Shown here: in pieces, positions 26,071 to 35,298 of the stretch
Layout of the letters: each line of letters begins with the position of its first letter
Numbering within the stretch: position 1 is the first letter of the stretch
Program-made: the position numbers and the translations under genes
Assembly (NCBI GenBank): GCA_037178855.1
Contig: JASJZC010000007.1
Location: forward strand, 8,556,001 to 8,620,000
Length of the DNA: 64,000 bases
Reading direction: 5' to 3'
Source: Oscheius sp. JU75
Taxonomy: Eukaryota > Nematoda > Chromadorea > Rhabditida > Rhabditidae
The notes under the pieces: model-generated
What the model was told of the DNA's origin: nothing
Database searches by the model: none
The model's input: only the letters and a program-made list of their open reading frames with translations

Positions 26071-29000
26071 TTACAAAATGGTGCAACGTCTCTTGGGAAC
26101 GGTTTCCGAACGCGTAGACCTAAGGGTGTCGGTGTTCTTCGAGGACTTGACTTCGGCAACGGGAGAAATCTCCTTCTCTGGCACGGGCTCGCTCACGACG
26201 GCAGTAGCAACTCTGTCAGCCGAGTTGTCAACGGCTCTCTGAAAACACTACATTTTTGTTGTAAGTCAAGGAGAGGAACTATTTGAGATGCAAGCGACCC
26301 AAAATAAGCACCCAACAGGTCTTAACCACGATAAGGTTGCAGTCAACTCACGGAGGCCTCTACAATGGCAGAAGCTGTAGCTTCGGAAGCTATTGAGTCG
26401 GCAAGGGACTGAGAGACAGTGGTTAGATGAACAAAACTGGGAAGCAGTGTGGTTTCTCACCTCGGCGGTATCGGCGGCGTGAGAGATGGAGGCAGCGAAT
26501 CCGGCAGCAGCCTCAGTGGTCTTCTCATTAGCGTCGTGGGCCTTCTCCTTCACGTAGTCGCGACCCTCAAGGAAAGCCTTCTTGGCTTCAGACATCGTAG
26601 AAGCACTGTAATCCTCAGCGGCATGCTCGGCCTCGACAGTCTTCTCGTAGGCCTTATGGGCAGTCTCCTTGGCATCCTCCTTGACAGCCCCGAAGAAACC
26701 GGCAGCAGACTCAGCCTGGACCTTTTTAATAATTTTAAACAAAAATAAACTTACAGCTCCATAGACCTTATCCATGGCCTTCTCGGCAAGATCCGAGGCT
26801 CCATGACCGACTGACTTGGCAGTCTCAGTGGCAGACTCGGTTAGGTTCTTGGCTCCCTCATCCAGGTCCTTCTTGGCATCTTTGGCGGTCTCAGTCACGG
26901 TATCAGCAGCACTGGAAACAGTCTCCTTGGTGGTGTCCCAGGCCGAGGCAGCAGTATCCTTGGCCCAATCACTGACATCATGAGCCTTCTCAGAAACCTT
27001 CTCAGCAGCATGAGAAGCATGCTCGTAAGCAGCTTTCGATAGTTCCGAAGCAGTCTGTTTGGAGCTCTCCCAAGCCTCCTCGCTCTTTTCGGCAGTGTCG
27101 TATCCAGCTCCGTAAAGCTTGTCAGCGGCGTCATCAGCAGCATTTTCGGTCGACTTGGCAAAGTCGTGAGCAGTTTGCTTGGTAGACTCCCAGGCAGAAT
27201 CAGCAGCTCCCGAGAGTGTGAGATCAGTAGCGGGAGAGACTTCCTGAATGACATCTTCAGCGTCCTGAGTGGCGTCATTGTACTGTTTGGAGATGGTCTG
27301 CTTCACAAACTCGGCCTCTTTCTCGACGTTGTCAGCTGCCTCATCAGCGATATCGTCCTTGGTGGGCTCGGCAGTCTCACGAATCCATTCAGCAGCACCG
27401 GAAGCAACCTCAGTGACCTTATCAGCAGCTTCGGCAGCATGCTTCTTGACCGTCTCGGCGGTCTCATGGCCAAAGTCCTGAACCTTTTCCACAGCATCTC
27501 CAACAGTGTCCTTGGCAGAATCATAAGCATCAGAAGCCTGCTCCGAAAAGTAGTCGGAAGCCTTCTGGACAGAGTCAGCGGTACCAAGAACGGCCTCATG
27601 AATGTGCTGCTCAACTTCCACATCAATATCTGAGTCAAAATGATAAAAACAAAAGATTCGTAATGCACCTTGCTTGGGCTCATGTTCGAGAGTCAACGTA
27701 ACGGGAACTGGTTCGTCGGCGTGCTGAGTCAGGTCGGTGGCGAGAGAAACATCGCCGAGCTGAGTGGTAATTTCAGCGACAGGAGTGGGTTCCTTGTCTA
27801 GAGTGAGATCGACAGCGGGAGAAACGGATTTTTCCTTTTTATCCTCCTCGTCTTCTCCGAAAAGGTCAGAGACCTTCTCCTGAATAAATTTTTCCACAAA
27901 ATAGAGGGATTTCAATACCTTAGCAGCACCAAAAGCATCCTCAGCAGCCTCCTGAATGTTATCGTAGGTCTCTTTTCCAGCATCAATCTGTAATTATACT
28001 GTCAGAGAAATGATCTTTAAACCATTACAGCAGAGCTAGCAAAATCCTGGACTTTCTCGCCAGCTTGTTCGGCAGCTGTCTTGGCAGAGGTGGCGGTCTC
28101 CGAAGCAAAGTCGGAAACATCAGAAGCAAACTGACAAATAGATTGGAACAAAAAGACTGATTGATTACTTGGTGAGCAGCATCAAAGGCAGTGTCGGGTA
28201 CATTACCGGCAGTCTCCTTGGCAGACTCCAAACTGTGCTCAATCTTGTCGCCCATGTCTTCGTGGTCAGAGCTGTTGATTTCCTGAAATAAACCTTATAA
28301 AAAGCAGACAGTTGAGAGAAGCTGATGAAAAAATAAAGGTGATAGATAAGGAATATCCACAAATTTCAGAGCAAAAGGAGAGAGGGCAGGCAGCCCTTAA
28401 TCAATAACAGCCTGTTGTCTTAATATTGTGCATAGAAATTATTTTGCATAGTGTTGGAAGATCGTCTTTTGTCAGAAGAAAGTATCAAATGCCAGTAGAC
28501 AAAAGGGGCGTTCGAATGTTCGGGAGGAAAGGGCATGACTACGTCTATGACTGGCCCCCAGCACGTACCTTTGCATAATCCTCTCGAAACAGTAGGATGA
28601 AAAACAAATCAGTCAGTGGACATGAGAAATTTCCAGAGAAGAAAGAGAAAAAGCAGTGAGAAACATCAGCTGGTAGGACGTAAACACGCCTGTCTAGGTC
28701 AGGGTTCGAAGGCCCCACCTCTACGTTTACGCAAAAAAACAGGGAGAGGGGGTAGTAAACAAGGCGCACAGCAACCGCAGAAAAAAAAGAGGGATGGAGT
28801 GTTTTCCGTGTTTTGACAGATTTCTGACCAAAAACGACCTCATCTAGATGGGGTATGATGCTCCAATTCTCGCCTAAGTGACTGACAGAATCATGCGGGA
28901 ATGGACAAAATAACATGGAAAGACGAACAGAAGAAGAATGAATGTTCTCTTGTCATTTGAAGGTTTCTCAAGCTTTCCATATGCTTGGCTCCTTTTCACC

Positions 29001-31101
29001 AAAAAATGCACAAACCTCGTTTGTCTCAGGAGTGACGATGATTTTATCAGCCAGGTCCTCACTCTCGCTAACTTCAGTGGGTGACGGGGGAGGAGTCACT
29101 TGCTTGGCGGCGACCTCCTGAAAACACAGGGCAAATGATAAATGAATCGTAATTGACGTCGGGGGTCTCACCCACTGACAGATCGTGTCAAAATTGTTGT
29201 CGCTCAAAATGCGCATTCCATTGAATTTTTGGCTAGACAGGTATCTTTTTTTGAACATATTGTGCCCGCGTTTTGACACCGAGTGGTTTGTTTTCCTGTG
29301 TAGCACATCATAAAGACAGAGGGGAGCCTGGAGGAGTGTAACACGCGAGCAGAAAGAGTTTCGAGGAGTAAAAGAGAGTCTCCGGAAGCAATCTAATGTT
29401 GCAAACGTAATCTTCTAGAAGAGGGCTTCCTAATTACTTTGAAATGCAGACCTTGGGTTTTTGGAGGGAGAAAGAGAACGAGGCGTGTGCCCCGGGAATA
29501 AGTGCTATGAGTCAATGTCAATGCATACGTTGCCAGTCAATAAAATCAGAAATGTATGCGGCCACGGAACAGGGGAGGACACAAGAGAGATGTTTCCAAA
29601 ACTTTTGTTAGGTTTTTGTCCACCGTTGGGATCTAAACAAACACGCATGTTTTGTGCTCCTCGCTAAGTGATGGATCATGTTTGTCAAAGAACTCTTGGC
29701 TAAGATTTTGCAAAAAGTGTTATCTCCTTGAAACTCTTGCAGAAAACTTTCCTTTTCGCTAATTTGTGACTAAGGCGAGTCTACACCTCGACCTATCAGT
29801 TTTTCATCATCACGAAACAATATATCTTGATACGCTGTATAGCCTGGTTATATGAAAAGGTCTAATCGGGGGTCACAGTCGTACCAACTCTGTACCTGTC
29901 GGGCCTTCTTTCGAATTCAACATCCTTTTAACCTTCAACTACTATCGCTTTCAAGTACCTTTTAAGATGTTTCATATCGTATCAAAGCTCTATCAATCTA
30001 AATGATTCCTGTTGAAAAGAATGAAGCCTCAAATGAACAATTATTCGTAGCTCTGTGCATTGAAATTGAAATACTGCCCATCTTCTTCTTCACAGCAGTA
30101 AATCAAAGGGCTGCAAGAGTCATTCCACCAACCTTGATCAAATGCTCTTCCTCCAAATCGGCCTGAACAGTCGGGAGGACATCGTCGACGATTTCACGAG
30201 AAAGCTCGTCCAGTACATTCGTGTCCATGTCGGGCGATTCCAACTGAAAAATTCACTCTCTTCTCTATATAGAGGAAATGTAGTGAAAACAGATGAAAAT
30301 GCCCGGGGTCCGTGTACCCTCCTACAATCGTCGACAAAACATATTTGATTGGAGTGCAGTTAAAAGACAATGAATCACCGTGCGTTGGTCGCTTGTTTAC
30401 AGCGAACTGGTGAAATGTGAAATAGGACTGGGGATGAGTGACCGGAGGATGATGAAACGGAATGGAAGGCAGTTGGTGTTCTCTAAACCAACGCCCTTTC
30501 CAAAAATCTATGCAAAACGATGACTAATTCAGTTTTGGTGATGTTCTGGGAACTGGTGGGAAGAAGAGTGACCCCGAACCGTTTATCGACAAGGACACGC
30601 TGGGATAAACCACGGATTGAGCCCTCGGATATTGACTGGAGCCACTGTTCAAATAGCAGCCCATTTTTTTTATCTCGTAAAAGGCGTGGAAAAGACTTCA
30701 ACGACGTACTCAGAAAGAACCGTGTTGGAACAAGAGACTCAGAGAGTGTGCTGGCCTCAATCAAGGGCCCGACTACCCGTTTTGGGCTTCGGCCTGCAGA
30801 GCTCTCTCTTGAGCAGTGTTTGTGCAACCGAACGGCGAAATGTCAGAAGAACACGCGAGTGGCGAGAGTGCGGGCCCCTAAGAAAGGAAATCAGCTCACG
30901 GACCAGATTACGTTCATTGTAACCGCTAGACGGAGGCAATTGTGCTGCGCCTTACCGGGGCAATTTTTGAGAGTCGCGAAAATTGGCCTCTCTCTTTCTT
31001 TGACAATTGAAAAAGAACACTCGGGAACACGACTGACCAACTGTCGTCTTGCGAGAATTGCTCACCTGGAAAGCGGGTGATGAGGGAGTCCTATCAGCCA
31101 T
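26071..31101 (-). CDS. LEA-like amphipathic-repeat protein with C-terminal CaaX box
   Basis: Long, Ala/Lys/Glu/Thr-rich protein resembling group 3 late embryogenesis abundant (LEA) proteins, which fold into amphipathic helices and protect proteins or membranes during water stress. The central exons (about 27640-26760) carry degenerate 11-residue repeats such as AAEKVSEKAHD and TAASAWDTTKE. The motif SPAxDLTL recurs (near 27225 and 27815, weaker near 27745). I place the first exon at 31101-31066 (MADRTPSSPAFQ), after a TATTTTTCAG acceptor. Further exons are 30243-30133, about 29116-29015, 28283-28165, 28130-28028, about 27990-27920, then the large block. Almost all joins keep phase 0, so exons could be skipped without changing frame. 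The last exon ends KRRCTIL-stop, a CaaX box with Leu last, predicting geranylgeranylation. The total is about 700 residues. LEA assignment rests on composition and repeat pattern; perilipin- or apolipoprotein-like lipid binding is an alternative. Confidence 0.75.
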
Positions 31102-31711
31102 TGGTATTTCTAGTAAAGCTTCTGAAAAATATTGTTCTCCAAAGGTAACAGTTTCGAAACGGGTAGAGAGGGAGAGAGAAAAAATGACGCCACTATTTTC
31201 CCTGAAAACAGAGAGGGCGACAAGAACTGCCACTAGCAAACAGCCGTTGACACTACGCAAGAGTCATTTGAGAGAGGGAGACGCGGGACGGTTTGGCCAG
31301 CTGCACTTTGCGAGCCGTGCAAGAGATTTATAAGAAATAGTGTGCAGAGGCAGAGATCGGCCAGCACAAATCAATTCCAAATGTCGTCTACCATTGCGAG
31401 TCTGAAAGAGCCCCGTCGACTCAGTATAGCGTAATGAACGGGCTAACGGAGACGATGCATTCGCGCCTATCAAATGGGTAAAGACAACTCGTTCTACATG
31501 CTTTCGGAGATGACGGGGAGCAGCAGCGCTGATGGATATGGCAAATCGATTATAAGCGCGAACAGATGCGGGGCCGGATGTAAACTGTGAGGGGGTGAGG
31601 ATCTCGGACTCTCTCCTGGAAATTTGAGGGACAGAGCGTGTAAGATGATCTCCAACCTGCGGAAACTTACACGTATGCTGGAGAAGAGCCTCACGGGCAG
31701 CAAAAAACGGT

Positions 31712-31976
31712 TTAAACCACTGGCTATTGGACAAAAAGGAAAAGAAACGGTGTGAAACGTTTACAGAGAGTTTGATGGACCCGAACTTAAAGATGTTTCG
31801 TAATTGGTAAGCCCAACCCTTGCATCTGTGCCGCTTGAGGAGGTTTTTGGTGACAAAGGCCTTTTTGCAGCGCTTGCAATCATCCGGCTTGGTATTCGTA
31901 TGAACGGCCGCCGCGTGAAGCGAGAGTTCGGACTGAGAGCACCAGCTTTTGGAACAGCTGGAGCAGACAAACCTAT
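31712..31976 (-). CDS. C-terminal exons of a zinc-finger protein
   Basis: On the minus strand an exon begins after GTTATTTTAG at 31976 and encodes two adjacent fingers. The first is CSSCSKSWCSQSELSLH followed by AAAVH (C-x2-C-x12-H-x4-H). The second, joined by the linker TNTKPDD, is CKRCKKAFVTKNLLKRHRC (C-x2-C-x12-H-x-C). The exon ends near GSIKLS at a GTAAAC donor. A 41-nt intron ending in CCAATAG then leads to PVV and TAA at 31712-31714. The frame also stays open without splicing down to 31264, but that tail has no finger pattern I trust. Upstream exons and the start codon were not placed. Function is presumably nucleic-acid binding. A related, degraded copy lies 2 kb upstream on the same strand. 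Confidence 0.55.
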
Positions 31977-33844
31977 CTAAAATAACAGATTCAGAAGCAA
32001 ATTTGCGAAACGAAAGTAAGAGGTCTGGTGCCTCCTCCAGCAGTCGGCGATCTTATTATTATCTGCAGGTCTCAGCTTCTTTTCTGTCTTTTTGTCTCTC
32101 TGTCTCTCTGTTTCTCTTTCTTTTTGTTCAATACATCGTGTAACATTGAGAGGTTTATTTATTCAACCTATTGTACCATGACACCAAGCGATAATGAAGT
32201 CCCCCGTGCCAATTCATTGTCCCTATTCTTATGAAAGTAAGAATAAAAAGGCAAATCTACCATATCATCAGTTTCTGCAGCGAAATGAAGCGGTCTGAAA
32301 TGCTTTAGTTCTGATTATGCTTTCTAACTTACGTGAAATAGAGAGGAACGTGTTAATTTCCAGCCAGGATTCCTCCTTCAAGACAAAGAATAAGGTACGT
32401 AAGACCTGCAAACAAAATAGTTACTGAAAATCAAGAAGTTTGGTCATGGTGTCAGAAAATGCAAGGTATCTTTCCTCGAGAGAAAAAAATAGGAAAGAAT
32501 GGCTGGCCCGCGACGTTTTATTTGGGTTTCTAAGTGTGAGAATATCGTCGATTGGAACAGTCAGTCTGTCTGTCTCTCAGTGGATTCTATAATTCCGTGA
32601 ATTCGAATTCGACCGTGAGGTTTGTGTGAGCTTTCGATGAATACGCTAAACTTTGGGCTGACTGTTTCAGACTGAAGAGAAGTGCCCGCTCTCTGTCCAG
32701 ACAACCACGTTTGTTGATTCTCCTGTTCCATAAATGATCGACAGCCAAAAAGTTCACATATCTGTCAAGAAGGTGGCGTGATCAAAAAGAATACGGCGCC
32801 GCGCCGAAGTTTTATGTGGAGCATGAACTCCATCAAATCCTCGATGAAGAAGTCATTGAATAGGTGGACTGACTGAAGATCCGCACAGCTTTTAGAGACC
32901 GCTCTTGACGCCCTGAAATTTCAGTATTACTAGATTTCAAAATATTGCCAAACTGATACTTGTCGTTAGCGACCCCCTCCCCCCGTAAAGCGGTAGAATC
33001 TACTGCTTAGGCAGTTTTCGCATGTAAAATTGATATTCCCATTACCCTTATCAGAAGAGCCAGTTTTTACTAATAAAAAATTCAACTCGGGTATGCATAG
33101 TTCGCCAACAGACCTCAGCATATTTCCTTTTCAATCCAACATACTGATCCAGGTTTCTTGTCTCAAAAGCAAACTGTATCAGAAGTTCTAAATTATTCAG
33201 TAGAGATAAAGAACGTACCCCGCTTGCCAATTGCATTCTCCGTTACCATTGTGTGCTATTTGGTAGCCACCCTCCAGTACTTCTGCTTTTTTGTCGCCGT
33301 CTCCAGCTCCATCTATTCAGGTAGCACTGCATACGAATAGTAAAAGTACCACATAAACCTTGCCTTGATGCTTTCAGCAAAATTGTTTCTTGCTTTACGC
33401 ACCTTCAGAAGTGGGATTCCCTGTATTGGTTACCACAGCTCTTCAAGAGAACCTTCTTTTCATTGAAGTGAGGAGAAAAATTGCTCGATCAAGTAAGGAA
33501 CACCGTTCAAATTCTAATATGAAATTATTTAGTACGAAGAAAGAAAAAGCCAAGACACAGATAACTCTATTTGGATAAAACCACATTTACCACTTTTTCA
33601 TAAATATATCAATTATGAAGCTCGCAGTTAACACTGTTTCTTAGTAGATTGCACAATTTGAGCTGTTCAAAGAAAGAGAAAATAAAAAGAAAAAAGGGCA
33701 AATTAGAGCCACCTAGTTTTACACATGAATCGACGATAATATCTAGGCATAGGAGGCGGATGGCATCACGTGGAAGACAGACGAAGTTGATGGAACTCGA
33801 CCTTAACTTGCAGATATTTTGAATGAGAACACACCCCACCACTG
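31977..33844. other. Stretch between the two zinc-finger segments, no gene supported
   Basis: Low-complexity CT-rich sequence near 32080-32130. Acceptor- and donor-like sites flank 32361-32391 (+), 33285-33327 (+) and 33151-33180 (-), but none links into a recognisable protein. A plus-strand hydrophobic frame at 33158-33340 and an overlapping minus-strand exon-like stretch are both possible. This may be intron of the zinc-finger gene. Confidence 0.3.
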
Positions 33845-34245
33845 CAGACGTTGTACCGTAGATGCCGGTTTACAATTGACTTTGTAGAGATCGACTTTTT
33901 GCATTTAGAGCAGGAGAACGGTCACCGGCTCTCATGAGTCAGCTTGTAAGCAGCGAGTTCCGAAGTGTCAGAGCACCTTAGCGAGCAGACTAGACACAAG
34001 AAGTTATCTGAAATACTTGAATGCAATTCGCAAAAACAGATCTGTGTGAGTGTTGTTGTACCCCTCCAAGCCGTATTCCCTGTTATATCTAAGATAACAA
34101 TGTTCGCACTCGTACGGGCGGTCCCTGATTCAAAAAATTTAGTAGTGAAGCACGCATCACATTCTTGATATGATCTCTGTTCTTGACGCATCTCTTCACA
34201 TGCAGGGCGCTCTTGGTGCTAAAGAGGCCGCCGCAATCTGTACTG
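33845..34245 (-). pseudogene. Degenerate zinc-finger copy with in-frame TGA, related to the 31.8-kb exon
   Basis: Minus-strand finger-like segments in order: CGGLFSTKSALHVKRC (about 34240), YECEHCYLRYNREYGLEG ending NNTH (about 34110), and CLVCSLRCSDTSELAAYKLTH (about 34000-33935). After a TGA in the linker comes PFSCSKCKKSISTKSIVNRH. The arrangement and part of the nucleotide sequence beyond the last finger (AAATATCTGCAAGTT, CCATCAACTT) parallel the intact exon at 31.8 kb. In two fingers the first zinc-binding His is Tyr (codon TAC), and the linker stop sits where Arg or Lys is usual. I read this as a decayed duplicate. A functional gene with readthrough or unusual splicing is the alternative. 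Possible upstream exon sequence lies at about 34400-34610. Confidence 0.4.
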
Positions 34246-34499
34246 ATGAGATAGAATAAACTTAAGAAAAAATAAAACGGCCTCAACGAAGATTATTAAT
34301 TGTACGTACGTTGAATAAGTTTGGGCACTAGCTAGCAGAGGCGAGTCAGCGGTCAGGGCCAGAGCTAAACTCAAGGTACTTGTGAACCAACTAACCGGGA
34401 GAGCGGGTAACAGACATGTCGGTGGCACGAGCTACCAGTGGAGTGCCCGTGGGCAGATACGCTGTCGGGTCTGAGGCGATGGCCGTGATAACACCTGAA

Positions 34500-35298
34500 A
34501 CAAGTTACTTTGTTCTGTTAAAAAGATTGTGCAACCCTTTTGGCCATATCTTGGTTGACGGCAAGTCCCTTCTGTTCCAACGTGACTCCGAGGACAAAAA
34601 AAAACAAGTCTGGATTCCAACAAACCGTCATCCCAACTATGAGAAAACTGCTTATTGTTACAGACGAAGAAGGAAAGGATCAAGCAGTCAAATCTTCGGA
34701 GGCCTAAACGGTATTATAAGGTTAATTATTCATGATTTATGTCTATATGACGATTTGCAATGTTCAGTATGAAAGAACACAAGCAGAGAACGTTCTAGTA
34801 AGATCGCCGGAACAAGCAAGCTGACCAAAAAGGACAATGCTAGAATTGGTTTAGAATTATCTTTCTTTGAGCGCTCTGTCGATGCCTCATGAATGTGTAA
34901 TCCACTTCGCTTCAATTAATTCTAGACCTCTACATCCAATAAACTATTCAAACGTCTAGGTATCAATACTTTTCTTTAAACATTCGCAAAAAATTGTACT
35001 CCACAAATAATCTCCAACATCTTCGTGAAGCGCGCCTTCATCTTCGCTAGTCGATTTGCGTTTGGTGCTATATCCATACATTTGGATATATATTGGATAC
35101 ATAGGCGACAATTCTCTCTCACTGCACGGTCACCTTTGGAGACAACTCGTTAAAAAGCTTTGCGACCATCGATCCTCTTAAAACAACGACTAACCTTTTG
35201 TTGTAGCTTTTCAATTTGCAAAATTTTCATTGACGACTAGAAACATTATTAAGGCACATGATGAGTTGAAACCGGTATAATATTGACACATCGTTAGA
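34500..35298. other. Intergenic or upstream part of the zinc-finger gene
   Basis: A plus-strand open frame (34416-34772) overlaps a minus-strand stretch encoding VTLEQKGLAVNQDMAK (about 34595-34550), followed by a GTTGC...TTTCAG intron-like segment. The minus strand looks slightly more protein-like, but I could not join it in frame. Nothing is recognised from 34800 to 35298. Confidence 0.25.

Noticed and set aside
27166-27633. 155-codon plus-strand frame within the LEA-like gene
   Set aside because: It is the antisense shadow of the repetitive LEA-like exon; Ala/Glu/Lys repeats on one strand leave the complement open.
31264-31734. 156-codon minus-strand frame containing FFAAREALLQHTC, at first read as a third finger
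   Set aside because: It lacks the leading Cys pair, and a 41-nt GTAAAC...CCAATAG intron that shifts to another frame fits the local splice pattern better.
32361-32391. 31-base plus-strand micro-exon between TTTCCAG and GTACGTAAG
   Set aside because: Good splice-like flanks, but no neighbouring exon could be joined to it and no protein was recognised.
34416-34772. 118-codon plus-strand frame
   Set aside because: It overlaps minus-strand sequence of more protein-like character and has no family match, so it was not called.
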